Shown here: piece by piece, positions 37,801 through 50,000 of the stretch
How the letters are laid out: every line of letters begins with the position of its first letter
Position numbering within the stretch: position 1 is the first letter of the stretch
NCBI GenBank assembly: GCA_004794655.1
Contig: SMMW01000559.1
Span: 248,001-312,000, forward strand
Direction of reading: 5' to 3'
Length of the DNA stretch: 64,000 nucleotides
From: Marisa cornuarietis
Lineage: Eukaryota > Mollusca > Gastropoda > Architaenioglossa > Ampullariidae
The notes under the pieces: model-generated
Database searches by the model: none
Told to the model about the DNA's origin: nothing
Seen by the model: only the letters and a program-made list of their open reading frames with translations
Translations under genes and position numbers: made by a program

Positions 37801-40800
37801 CTAATGAAGGGCCTAGTTATTTAGATACTACCACAGACGTACATATCTTTCTCTGAAATATTCAAAAGCACATTATATTTGTTTGTGCACCACTGATATT
37901 ATTCAAATTATTCCTTTTTGTATAAACACCCCTTTTTGATGGGTATCCTCCCACTCACCCATGCCCACCCTTCTCTAAAATACATATGAAATCATTGTGG
38001 ACATACATAATTGCTTACTGTGCCACCATTGTGTTTATTTAGCTTGTTCCTTACTCCCTGGTACGCTGTGAAAACAGTCTTTTACATTTAGAACTCTGCG
38101 GTTCGCAAAGCAGCAGCATGCTCCGCCAACAAGACCCTGTTTTAAAAATACTTTCGATCGACTGTCTCATTATCGAAAAGATGTACTTGATACACGTCGC
38201 TCAATGGAACATTATCAATGTGAACAGAGGGCCTGCCCTGCAGACAAATCAGAAGCGGCTTCGTTAAACTTGAAAGCGAAGCTGCTGCCTGCGATGTTCG
38301 GGAGGGTCATGTGATCAAAAAGTCCATGAGACTATTTTACGGTACACACAAGAAACAGGTTTTCATTTCTCCTCCGAAGAAAGATATTTGTGAGAAAAGA
38401 AAAGAAATCCAATCTAGTGACACGAACAACGGGTATATGACTAAACAGTGGAAATAGCCACCTTAATGGGATGACTCATCAATTCAGCCCACCAAAACCA
38501 GGTGTGGCCGATGGCCGCTAATCTTTATGAATATCTCACCCTGCTTCCCCGCCTTACCTTGCTTCATGCAGGTATATATGACAGAACACAAACTTTTTTA
38601 CGCAATTTCAACACTTTCTCTATGTTGTAGTAAATCCTATTTCAACAATACAGTCTCAACTGCTTATCTCATCGTCCTCTGTGGCATAACAGATTTACCC
38701 CAGAGGTATGGATTATATACCCCTCTTATACCTTCGCCTCTTGCTCAGCATGAATGGATGGTGGTGAGACAGGCCTGTACTCTCCAGTCTCTCTCTCTCT
38801 GGGTGTGTAAATGAGTGCTTCTAAAAGCTGTTGACGTATCTTTGACAATGGAAAAACCCAATAATTACACCCCGCCTTCCCGGATGTAGGGGTGCATATC
38901 AAGATGGCAACTCCACCCAAGTGGCGTGTTTTTAATACACCAACAAAAATAGCTCGCGTCGTCATAAAACCGAGAAGTTTACACCTGTGCACCTTGCGGC
39001 AAGCTAGCGAAAGCAGTGGCCGAAGCTGTACGATCAAGAGTACGAGTCCAGACAGACGATGAAAAAAAACCCCAACTTTTATGGCCGTTAGTTTAGTAAA
39101 TGTGTCCCTTGCTTGGAACAAAGCAATAGCTTCTAATTTATTCAACAGACAGCAACAAACACAGGAAACGAATTATGCGAAAGTGTCTTAAAGAAGACCT
39201 AAACACCGCCCTGACTGTTGAAACCAGCATCACGACAGAATATGCATATAATAACGGTACATAGATAGTCAAACACACACACACACACACCTATACACAT
39301 ATGTGCTATTCTTACATCGCTATCGTTATCCGTACAGCTCCTTAAAAGTCACTAACAACATACTAGTGTGCACGGTTTGGTTACTCTCATTGGCATTTAT
39401 TAGTTTAGGGGTCAGTCAAGGCGAGCGCTCTGTTGCCTGATTACTCGCCTGTCATCAGGTTAACATGGAGCTGTCGACTGCGGCCGTGTGCGGTGCAGAG
39501 ATAGTCTCACCAAGGTCGGACTGACAATTAAGGCAATAGTCTGAGGAACTGAGCAAAGATTTTTGTGCAATCCCGATTTTCTAGCTAGGGCCTTCGGGTC
39601 TAGTTTTGCACGATCTTGGAAATAACAACTTACAAAAAGAGGAAAAATATGTGCTTTACTTCCACTACTACAAAATTGCAACTTCAATTTTTATTTTTAT
39701 TTTTTTTCTAATCGCTATCGCTGACACAATACAAGGCGAACAAAACGTGTCGATGCATGTGAACACAATGACAAAAACAAAATGAATGGCACACCTTCAG
39801 CAAGCTGGTTGCTTTACTGCTCACCTTGACACTCCTCTTACCACAGTCCTTGTCTTCTATTATTACCGATGGGCTATCGTTTTGCCTACAGTAGTCTGCT
39901 CGTCGCCATGCCCCACGACATAAGATTTTACCCTCGATATGACTAGCGGAATACAGGGTTTCCCCTTTTCTATGCTGTTCCTTCAAATCACTCCACCAAA
40001 CGATTTCGTAAGCGTAGATAGTTAAAAATTTATCCCTTAAAGTCACAAAATTGTGCGACTAGGCATATAATTTTAATTAGGACCAGCGTGAAGATTACTT
40101 GTTGCGTAAATCACAAACAACCCGGAAGCAACGTTTACATATGATAACACCAGGCCGAACAGCGCCCAAAATTAAAGAAATAGAATAAAATAAAGCAATA
40201 AACCGAGAAAAAGAATAAAATAAAACAATAAACCGAGCAAACGTAGGCTGAAATTTGCATTTGCGAGGACTGTTAATCACATAAAAAAAAACTGCCACGA
40301 CTGTACAACTCGTAAAATGCACCAACAACTAAGGGGTAACTTTTTTGCCCCCCCCCCCTCTTTATGCAGTTGTTCGACAGGCGTGGAGAATGAAAGCGGT
40401 AGCGAGAAGTAGATTATGACGATTTCAAGGCAGGTGTTTACCTATCAAAGCTACACCTACTAATGGAACTTTGACACGCACGCTTTGACATATAGGTTAA
40501 TCATACAAATTTGGCGGTGTGTTAAGACTTGGAGCTACTTGCTGATAAGCACAGGGCACGTATAAACTATAGCTACCATCATGATTCCTAAGAAACTCAT
40601 AATAACTGATAAATATAGCCAAACTTACCTGTACACCACGGGCCAAGAGGCTTCTATACGTGACTCCTTCTACGGAGACTTTTGACAAGTTGTTTGTAAC
40701 GGATGTGAACTGGCGATTCGGAGAAGACGCAGGCTTGCTCTTACCGGCCGTTAGGAGCAGACGTGAGTCTGTTATGGCTGTGCGAGTGTGCGCGCGCAAT

Positions 40801-40915
40801 CAGTCGCTTGTCAACGATTTGCCCTTAAGCCGGGGTCATCGACGACTGCGGCCCAGTCTTGAGGGGGTGAATCTCACACGATCTATCCCAAAAATGTTTT
40901 ATTAGAACATTCGAC
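34860..40915. other. Intergenic, no gene seen
   Basis: About 6 kb with no supported gene. Contents include a GA-rich purine tract (35055-35115), an (AAT)n tract with an adjoining repeat-like segment (35883-35965), a short (CA)n at about 39272-39291 and a C13 run at about 40350-40362. Two similar AT-rich pieces, 'agaataaaataaa.caataaaccgag', lie at about 40180-40240. Open frames are unremarkable. Confidence 0.55.
35883..35965 (+). repeat. (AAT)n tract plus repeat-like segment
   Basis: A 27-bp (AAT)n tract is followed by 'gaagatttttatagcgcatattcacac' and 'gagcatgctcttagcgctt'. The 'tatagcgcatattc ... gcatgctc.tagcgctt' pattern resembles a dispersed repeat I associate with marine and mollusc genomes, from memory. 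No boundaries can be defined from one copy. Confidence 0.35.
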
Positions 40916-40919
40916 TTAC

Positions 40920-41021
40920 GATATTACTACTGTCATTTTTAGCAGTTGAAGTACAAATTAATGTCAAATTGAGTTAACTGTCTCAAACATGACTCTTGAC
41001 CAACCGACTCATTGCTTACTT
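40920..41021. repeat. Dispersed ~100-bp repeat, copy 1
   Basis: This segment is clearly similar, in the same orientation, to 44107-44197. Shared words include 'actgtcattt', 'tacaaattaa' and 'ccaac..cattgctta'. Divergence is about 20-25 percent by eye. The flanks differ, so this is a dispersed family rather than a segmental duplication. Confidence 0.7.
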
Positions 41022-41099
41022 TTTGTTTTGAAAAACTGGGGGGCATCTCAAACGAGTTATCAGAAGTTAGCTCCTTTGTATCGGATTCAAGCTGTAATG

Positions 41100-41277
41100 C
41101 AGCGTTTCTCAACCTTTTACTTGTGACGCCCCCCCAGACGAATAAAGGTACGTCCGCGCGCCCCCCTTAGCCACTAATACCTATATGAGATATGAGAAAA
41201 TGACCGCCTTTGCGGCCCCCTTTTCAGCAGCTTGTGCCCCCCTTGGGGGGCGCGCCCCCTTAGGTTGAGAACCGCGG
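41100..41277. mobile_element. hAT-type MITE, 178 bp
   Basis: The element is flanked by a perfect 8-bp direct repeat CTGTAATG (41092-41099 and 41278-41285), the target-duplication length of hAT transposons. Its ~15-bp ends are inverted repeats: CAGCGTTTCTCAACC on the left and, read inward from the right, CCGCGGTTCTCAACC. The interior is C/G-rich and has no open frame, so it is a non-autonomous copy needing a transposase in trans. Confidence 0.88.
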
Positions 41278-41389
41278 CTGTAATGTAATGACTATTTCAG
41301 TTGTCGAACGTGTTTAATAAGTTATAGGCAGTCGAACAGACATCGAGGGACTTGTCACGTGGTGAGCACTTAAAAAGAAATCGAACAGC

Positions 41390-41865
41390 AGTAATACTCT
41401 TAGACCTCGATATACGAGTGAACCAATATACGATAAATCGAGATACGAGCCAAAAATTCGTGGAAATTTTGTTCTTACTTACGAGTGGAAATTCGATAAA
41501 CGAGCTTGAGTCATTGACATTTCGTAGCCTAGAGACATCAAAAAGAATGTAGTCTTAGTGAAAATCTTCAATGTTTCAAGTTAACTCCATACCCGCCTGC
41601 TCTCCGGCTCCATCTCTCCTCCCCCACTATCTGCCTACCTCCGTTATTGAGTCTTCGTCCCCTCCAAGGTAAGACTGATAAATATAACATATCGTTTATT
41701 ATTGTACCATTAACATCTACTATACAGTACTGTATATTATACCGTATTCACATATAAATCGTTGTGTGAGGATTGGAACGTATTAATCCTATTTCCTTTA
41801 TTTTATATGGGGAAAAATAGTTCTTTGACATGCGAGCTCGGTTGTGGAACGGAGGTACTCCTGTA
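41390..41865. mobile_element. Decayed pogo/Tigger-type MITE
   Basis: The left end has 'agacctcgatatacgagtg' and internal 'gatacgagcc' words. The right end, read inward, has 'acaggagtacctccgttcc' followed by 'aaagaactatttttccccat' and 'ggattaatacgttcc'. This arrangement matches a widespread pogo/Tigger-related MITE pattern (…cctcg…cgttcgtaa…tcccataagaaataatgg…), known to me from other invertebrate genomes. The termini are diverged and the TA target duplication is unclear, so boundaries are approximate. No transposase frame remains. Confidence 0.55.
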
Positions 41866-43510
41866 TTTCACTCTAAATGACTGACCTGCTATTCATATCC
41901 CATGCTAAAAATGACCAAATTTATAATCGATCATCACGTACATGCTTTTTAAATGGTATAAGGTTATTTTCTCATGTCTAGTTTAAACTCGGCGAAGATA
42001 TCGTTTTTCAAATTTTTAAAAAGTTTTTGTTGTATACATTTGCGGATATATCTGTTGATGTCATATCATCGTAGGTTGAATTTCTGGCCAAAGCAAACTA
42101 AACCATTCAACCAGTCGTGTGTGCTGCGGTTAGATTTCTGAAAATTGTGTCTGCAGGTTTACAGAGGTGGTGGAAGGCTGGTAAGGAAAGTAAAACCCAA
42201 AATTCATTTTTTACTATAAGGGAGACATCCGTGATATAAATATCTTCGACCTTCGTGACTTGAGGTAATACTGCCGCTTGAATAACAATGCGACTCAGAA
42301 TTTGTTCAGTGGGAACTCCTCGCGCTTCCGTGCTCCGGGCAGTGACAAGAATTTAGTCTGCACCAGATGAGTGTCCTGCCAAAGTGAACATATGGCTATT
42401 GGAAAAATCTTTGAAGAACTGATAGACGTGTTTATTTCTGATCCTCTTCAAAAGAGACAGTCAAGATTAGAGATGTGACGAAGGTGGGGGCTCTTGAGGT
42501 TTCCCTTTGACCGAGCCGATACCGTCCCAGATCAATACCATCAACCCATTTGTGTTTGCCTATAAACAGTGTTCCCAAATATGTGCGACGCTCTCTCCAT
42601 CCTGGTGGTCCTTTTAACTCGTACCCCGATAACATTCTGGCACTAAAGCTGCAAGATTTGCATGGCTTGTGGCAGTCCCTAGGACAAGTTAGCCTAGTGT
42701 AAAGAGCAGACGCCTAGACAGGAAATGAACAGAATCATGAAATTTGAAAGTAACTTGCAACCGTTTCCTTTCTTAGCGGCACAAATATTTATCACCCAGA
42801 AGCAAAATACAAATTATGAAGTGGAAAATTAAATGTTCAATTATTTCAGTCGATATTTGAAAATTGTTTCTTAAGGGCAGTAAGCATGGCCAGCTTTGAT
42901 TCACACTTCTCTGCTTAACACCAGTAACCAAGCATCTTTGAAGAAACAAAAAAAGGTGAAGAAAGGCTAATATAAACTTGGCATTCCTTGGCAGCCAGCA
43001 TGCAGAAGATAAAATCTTCATATAGGAGAGATACTGAGGCAGACATATCCATAAAAGTTTTTCGCCCCGTTCTATCTCGAATTGCTGCTGTCTGGGTCTT
43101 TGCACCTACCACTATCTCTGCTCACCACGAATAGTGTATTCAAAATACTTGTGGAATAAGAGGAACGGTTTAAATGTCGACTAATGTTATGCTTTAAACA
43201 TGGCAGCACGATAAAAAAATAGAACTTTGCATTACAGGGGTGATGTATAAAGAGTCTGCAAGATTTCATGCTTTACTACCATTGATTAATAAGGGCATGT
43301 TACAAAAACGCCAGCGAGTTTTTAACCACCTTATCAATGCACTTCCAACATGTCCTCAGCTAAACAGAGCAGAGGCATTCCAGATTATGACTATATGAAA
43401 ATCTCCAAAAACTAACTGAAGCAGTGCATTGTACAAGCACCAGAAAGGTAAAATTACATCACAAAGCACGCATCACATAAAACACTCCAGCCCAGAACGT
43501 CCATGACTAA
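41866..43510. other. Intergenic, downstream of RPS15A, no gene seen
   Basis: No gene is recognised between the pogo-like repeat and the 3' end of the ribosomal protein gene. AT-rich unique-looking sequence with only short open frames. Confidence 0.55.
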
Positions 43511-43514
43511 GGCA

Positions 43515-43520
43515 TTTATT
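43515..43520 (-). terminator. RPS15A polyadenylation signal
   Basis: TTTATT on the plus strand is AATAAA on the minus strand, 53 bases past the RPS15A stop codon. Such a short 3' UTR is usual for ribosomal protein genes. Confidence 0.75.
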
Positions 43521-43573
43521 TCACGAAGAACATCTGCCCTAGCACACAATTTTTTTCCACCTGTTCTTGCAAC

Positions 43574-45831
43574 TTAAAAGAAATATCCCAGAATCTTTCC
43601 TCCCAAGTGTTTTCTTCTGGCTTCTTCGTGATCCATGATACCACCGGATGTTGTCAGCACAATGTATCTGTGACAAAAAACAAATTAGGCATCAACACAA
43701 ATGATAAAATAACAGCTACATATCCAGACAAGCATAATTCCATTATCCAAAATTATTCACTTGCAATGTTAGCAGACACACTGACATGCCATCCTCACTC
43801 AAACTCATTAAATACAGATCACAAAGAAAACACAAAACAGTAGTGGTGGCACATTTATGGTGTCCCAATATTTACACCTGTTAACTTATAATGAAGAATA
43901 TCACCATCAGCGCACTTTCTAAAAGAACTTTTCAAACATTTCAGTGAAAAGATTCGGAAGAAATATTGTTTGTTTTTTCTTATAGGATGGTAACGGCACG
44001 GAACAGCTCTCCTCTCATGAAAGTAAGTTACGGAGAAGAAATTATTTACACAATGAGTACAAAGTGTGGAACAATGAATTATTCATTACAACATACATTT
44101 CTTTAGATACTACTATTGTCATTTATGGCAGTGAAACTACAAATTAAGTTCAATTGGGTTGCTTCAAAAATGGCTCTCGGTCAACCCATTGCTTACTGTC
44201 AAATATAATGCGTACCTATAAAGCGCTTGATCAAAAGATTTGTTCAGAGCACTTATCATAAATATACAAACAGAATCAACAGCCAGGCACCCATATTAGC
44301 ATAAAGCAGAAATTTACAACACACACCCGCTCATACAAACTGCAGTGCATGCTTTGAACACTCATGGTCAAGACAGGCTCACAGCAAAGTCGTTATTTTA
44401 AAAGAAGTTGACTAAAAGGTGGTAAAAAAAAAATCAGGCTAATGGATAATCTGTTCCAACTTGATGGAGCTTGGTAGGAGAAAGATCTCAGCCCAGATGT
44501 CTCTGTCGCAACTACTTATTGGTTAACTAGTATAGCTTCTTAATGTGAGTAATCCACTTCCCCTGAAAAAAATCAACAGTTTCTTCCCTGATGCTTATTT
44601 ACGCATGCCACCACTTAGTTTGCATTACAGTGTGTTGAGCACCGCAGCTGTGAAAACATTTGCTGCCATGAAAGTAAACCATGCAGAAAGAGTTAAAGAC
44701 TGCAAACATTAACGCAATCCTAAACATAAAAGCATGTACTCACCCAAACTGTCTGGAGGGCAGAAGATTGTTGGTCCACTTCTCAAGATCCTTAATTGGG
44801 ATGTCAAATCGAGGACTAATAACCGCACACTGAAAGAAAAGTCAGAAATAACTTTAGCCATCTAGCCTATCTGATGCCACCAACCTTATAAGCTTCTATA
44901 CAGGCTCAGCAAAAATGTAAAATCAAACAGTGAAGTGGATGAAAGGCAGGAGCCAATCTCACCACCCACTAGTCAGACGCAACTTACAAACATCATAGCC
45001 TTTGCGACTGTTTTAGCAACTTGTAATAAGGCACAGATGCGATACAGATAACTCGCAGCATTTGCCGTCTGCTCGCCCCATTCAATTGCCGAAGTTTACA
45101 TATTAACCTAAACCTACCCCATACCCTACGCCCAACACTATCACTAACCCTCTGACAAAATAGCATAGACCCGCCTATGACGCAGCGAGTTACTATCGAA
45201 GTTCTGCCATCATTAAAAAAAAGCAGGCGTTTAAAAAATATCCACAGCTTATGTCTGTTACACAGAAATCTGCCAACAAGCATCTCAAGAGTAAATACTA
45301 CATAATGTACAAACAGGTGGAGTTTCATAAAAATAGTAAAGTTGTAGCCAGACCTACCTTGTTCAAACGCCCTGTCAGGTTGACAATGATTTTGTCACTG
45401 CGGTGATCATTCACAATTTCGAACTCCCCAATGTACCCTGGTGACAAAAGAAAAGGACAATGCATGCTTTAGGTAAACATTATCAGTTAATATGTTCTGA
45501 AAAGCAAATACCTACAAAGTACTTGAAATACTGTGTACACAGAAATTTATTACGCATGATGAATAGCAATGTACTGATCAGGCAAGACAAAACCTGATAT
45601 TGCTTTCCATGTTTTCATAAGAAAAATTCTCAGTAGGATTCAGGAAATCACTAAAACAGATTTCGCTCAGTGATAATAATTGTAATTCCATGACATACCA
45701 TGCTTCATCATAACTGTCAGGAACTTGACAATAACTTTGGAGCAAGGTCTGATTTTCACCTGGCGCTTGCCACCCTCCTCTGCGCGGGCGATATTCCTAA
45801 GAGCATCTGCAAGTACGTTCATACGCACCAT
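43574..45831 (-). CDS. RPS15A: 40S ribosomal protein S15a (uS8), four coding exons
   Basis: Structural protein of the small ribosomal subunit (universal uS8 family), acting in cytoplasmic ribosomes. Coding exons in transcript order are 45831-45699, 45437-45358, 44829-44744 and 43667-43574, together 393 nt and 130 residues, the normal S15a length. All introns have GT-AG borders and phases join cleanly; two glycine codons are split across introns 1 and 3. The protein starts [20 protein letters not shown]. It contains [49 protein letters not shown] and [18 protein letters not shown], ending GYFF. All are near-identical to animal S15a. No frame damage, so it is the active intron-bearing gene rather than a processed copy. 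It lies head-to-head with the HEAT-repeat gene. Confidence 0.98.
44107..44197. repeat. Dispersed ~100-bp repeat, copy 2
   Basis: Same-orientation relative of 40920-41021, located inside the last intron of RPS15A. Confidence 0.7.
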
Positions 45832-46473
45832 CTTGGCTGCAACAAATGTGATAATAATCATCATCAGTGAACGAGATCATGATAAGTCCTAGTGAATAGC
45901 CTTTAGTTTGTTTGTTTTTTATTTTGTTCAAAATGTCTCCGTAACCAAATTCAAAAGCTATTTCCTACAAAAATAATTAAAATTGGCAACTGGAAAAGCA
46001 GCAAGTCTTGAGAATTAAGTACGACATATAAAAGCCATAATTTATAATTATACATGCTAGTGACTGCAATAAACTTTGTCCTGATCATACAGCAAACAAA
46101 CACATCGAACACGTGAATCAGAGTGAAGACCTTTTAAACAAATTCTTATAACAAATATTAACTGAACACTTCTGCGAATCCAGCCACTTATTGAATGTCT
46201 TTAAAATAATCGTTGATTGCTAGCAACATAACTTCTGTCTGCTACACGCTGTAAAATATCTGTTCTCGTCTTACTTGATGGCTACCTTCGTCAGGTTTTA
46301 GGAAAAAATAGACCCTTTATCTCATAATTCTTACAATAAAGTAGTTACAAAATATACACATATAAATCTCGATAAACTAAATTTTGCAAAAGATATTATT
46401 TAATACCTGACGGTTGATTTTACTGCACGATTGATACCGATGTTGAACGAAGTAAATTACATGAGATACCCAC

Positions 46474-46505
46474 CTTCTAAGATGGAGTCGGAAAGAGAAA
46501 GAGAG
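46474..46505 (-). promoter_or_regulatory. RPS15A non-coding first exon with 5'TOP-like start
   Basis: On the minus strand the segment begins in CTCTCTTTCTCTTTCC, a pyrimidine run of the 5'TOP type found at the cap site of ribosomal protein mRNAs. It continues to ...CATCTTAGAAG and ends at a donor, |gtgggt, whose intron begins at 46473. The matching acceptor (ttgttgcag) lies just before the coding exon, leaving only 5 nt of leader before ATG at 45831. The exact transcription start is inferred. Confidence 0.7.
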
Positions 46506-47004
46506 TTATGCGACTTCCGGTAAAGTAACTCGAATTTACTTCCGGTCAAATAACTCCATAGCTACGGATTTGTTGCACAGAATTAATACTGTACCAGCGA
46601 TAAAATAACAGAAAATCAAAGTCATTTACTGAAAGTGACTTTAAAGTAAGTTGAACAGCTAATTTAAAACAGCTTATTCATTTCTTTGGCAAGAAAATCC
46701 TATTTGCAAACCACCTATCAACCATTTCCCCACTACGCTAATTGTCCTATTCACATGAAGGCATTGGCAAAGAGATTACAGGAAGTTTCTAGCTGAAATC
46801 ACCTTAGAGTAAATTAGACTTCAGTATATCAATTTTTTTTAGTATTTTCAAGATGCCTTAATCCATAAGTGCAGATTTATACTTTACATTTAAATATGTG
46901 CGTGATTGAGAGTGTGTATGTGAAAGAGAGACTACATAACTTTTATTTTCACATTCGTTTGTATGCCAAATAACTGCAAATTGTGATCTCTGCTTAATGC
47001 TAGG
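46506..47004. promoter_or_regulatory. Shared divergent promoter, RPS15A / HEAT gene
   Basis: About 500 bp separates the RPS15A cap region from the HEAT-gene ATG, and the genes point away from each other. Two copies of ACTTCCGGT (46513-46521 and 46538-46546) sit immediately upstream of the RPS15A start. They are ETS/GABP-type sites and are embedded in a 25-bp tandem duplication. The remaining sequence is AT-rich with no TATA box obvious in a useful position. Whether one element drives both genes is inference. Confidence 0.6.
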
Positions 47005-50000
47005 ATGGATCATCCGTTGATACCTAAGCGCCCAGAGATTCCTCAAAGTGCGGTAATTCTTAAGTCAAAGTATACTGTGCTTCATCGCTCTGATCTCCTT
47101 ATGAAAGAGCATGTGAGTAGCTGCATTACAACACTCTATTAATTTTCACAAGTTGTATTTTGTATGTTTACCTTCTTTTACTTTGTGTATGCTTCAAGGA
47201 ATGTTAATATCAGCTTGTCTAGTTATTTTCTATAAAGATATTTTGGAAACCTGCAGAATGGAGCTTCGCTGCAAGTAAACTGTATGTGAGATTAAGCCAT
47301 AAGTAATCTTAAAATTAGAAGAAAAATAGAAAAAGACAATAGGGGTTAAATATCAGTAAGTGTACACCAGAGACAATATATCCTTTGCTGTCATCTTGTT
47401 TTTATTAGCTGTTGGAATGAGTTTGTTACATTATAATGTAAAGAATAATAATGTGTGACAAAGAATGGAATGTTGGAACATAGGTAACACTGTAAAAGTT
47501 CTGACACATTTTGCAGACAAGAAATGTGAGGAAGATGCAGAAGGCTTTCAAGGTGTCTTTAAACAATCTAGAACATGCCAGAACAGAAAGTGAGGTAGAA
47601 AAATGGACCACAGCAGCTGCAGACCTAAAAGAAAAAGCAGAACAGATGATGCTGATTCTACAGGTCATTTGACAGCTTTACTACTTTAACTTATATTAAA
47701 TCAATTATTGTATACAGTCGGACCTCGCTAAGTCGAACTTCCCTAAGTCGAAAACCTCCCTATCTCGAATTAATTGTTAGGTCCCGGCCAAATTCCCTTT
47801 AGAACAATGTATTTTAGATCTCCTTAACTCGAAGATGTTTTGGCTTCCAACCTCCGTAAGTCGAATTTTGAGTCATCACCAACCAGACGCAACTATGTCT
47901 CAAACTGTTCCAAACTATGTTCCAAACTGTCTCAAGAAAGACACTTTTATCCCATTTTCCTTTCATCTTTGTGTAAAAGGTTCGTTGTGTGCTCAGTTGC
48001 GGTGGACAGCTAACTGACTCTCACACCAGTTCCTGCTTTGAAGTTGACCGATTCGGGGAAACTGGCCGACACTAGACTTTTCCCACGGTTACTTCAAGTC
48101 GGCGGGCCGCGCATCACTGGTCAAGATTTATGGCCACCCGCCTTGACAATCCTTTCAGGCGGTGGCGGTGGTAACTTGACCAGTGGACCGTTGGTGGTTC
48201 ACACGCAAACTTACTGTGAAAAATACGTTTTCTACACTCTGTCAGTCTGTTATCGGGACGAGCATTGAATAGAGTTCGTGTCGGTGTGGTTTTTCCCGTG
48301 CGGTACGTGCCGCGGAAATGGCAGTACATGCATCCGTATAAAACGATAATACTGTATAATTAACGGTTATAATACAGTAATTAAGCCGGAAAACATTGCC
48401 CTTGATTAACCTGCGCCTATTACGCCATTTTCCCTAACTCGAAAACTCTGTAAGTCGATTTTTTTTTCGGGTCCCTTTGAGTTCGACTTAGCGAGGTCCG
48501 ACTGTATTAGAGAAAAAAAAACTAATTTATATTTCCAAAGAAACCACCTACTCTCAGTTTATGTCATTGTTGGACTGATCTTCTGAGAAGCATTAGTTAC
48601 AAATTGACTAATGCTATAGTAGCAACAGTAGTTTTAAAGCTGGAAATTGTTAATGCGGCACCCTAGCATTATATTATTATACACCTTTTTTTAATTATAA
48701 TTTTAGGTTATGAACAAGCTGAATACAGAGCTGTCATATGCAAGGTCAGATCTAAATGATGCACTCTACAAAGGTGTCGGCGATATCAATGCTGCTCGCA
48801 AGAGAGTTATTTGGTTGGAGGATAAAATGGGGAAACTTTGTGGTAAACGGAAGATCAAGGTATGGAAACTTGAATATGTGAAATTTTCAGGAGCATAGAA
48901 ATTTTCAGATTAATTTGTGTTGACCTTTTCAGTAAGCCTTTAAGAGAAGTTATATTTAAAAAATTTACAGTATGTTGAGACATGACCAAGAGTCAACACG
49001 GGCCACCGGACAGAACTCGCCTTGTAATTATAGTCGTAAATTATTTTCCCAGTATATAATAATATGCTTACAATTCAATTGTCAATATCTACATTTGATT
49101 CAGTAACATAATATAGACCACAAACAGTAGGACTAGTGCACTAGGATCTACATCACTACTTGAACATAGAGTTGTTTACACATGATTGGTTAGTAAATGA
49201 GAAAAAATGGTGCGAAATGATCAAACTTGTAGTACCCCACTCCATAGAAAAGTCCCCAGAGTGAGGAATGTTATGTCAACCTTTCTCTAAAAGAAAAAGA
49301 AAAGTGAAAGAAGAAGGGATAAAAACTCCACTGACCAGGGCCGGGCTCCCTTCACAGCCACGGGCCTGGGTACACCAGACCCTCTGCACACCCCCCACTC
49401 TTATCAGGCCTGTGTAGAAATACAAGTCATACGTCAGTGATGTATTTTAATGTCATTAATGCCATTATAAAATATATCTTTTCTTCACAGAGTCGCCTTA
49501 TAAATCAGGCTGATGAAGACTATGATTCCTCTCCAGACAACAAAAACAGACATGTATTAGACAGTACTGAGAGCTTACACACAGCAGGTTAAAAAGATAC
49601 TCATTCTTCAGAACAAATTAGCTGGAAATGCTTAAAGTCAGAACTTGTAGCGTATCACTCACCAACCTGAATAACAAATCTCCTCATGGTATGCAATGAC
49701 AAGTATACTTTTGTCAAAATGTAGCAGTCAGCTACCATAAAGCCTTCAAAAGTCAGTAGCATGTGTCATTTTATTTGTAAACAACTAAGTGTTTTCGATA
49801 TCATTCGATAAAATACCTAGAACTTTGGTGGAGATTATAACAAGGGATTATTATAACATTCATTTGACAGCTGATCTCACAGTTCTTTACTGTTTTAAAG
49901 TTTGCATAGAACACTGGCTTTCCACATTCTTCAAGTATAACTCTTTTTGTATGCAGATGACAAGGAAATTGTTAAAGAGCCTTTGGAACAGAATGGTTGT

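Noticed and set aside
38726..39145. 139-codon minus-strand open frame
   Set aside because: No homology recognised; hydrophobic composition follows base composition, and no splice or promoter context.
45110..45160. Interstitial telomere repeat (CCCTAA)n in an RPS15A intron
   Set aside because: Only loose 'taaccct' words without a regular 6-bp period.
45555..45605. C/D-box snoRNA in an RPS15A intron
   Set aside because: ATGATGA and CTGA words occur, but on the strand opposite the host gene, too close together and without a terminal stem.
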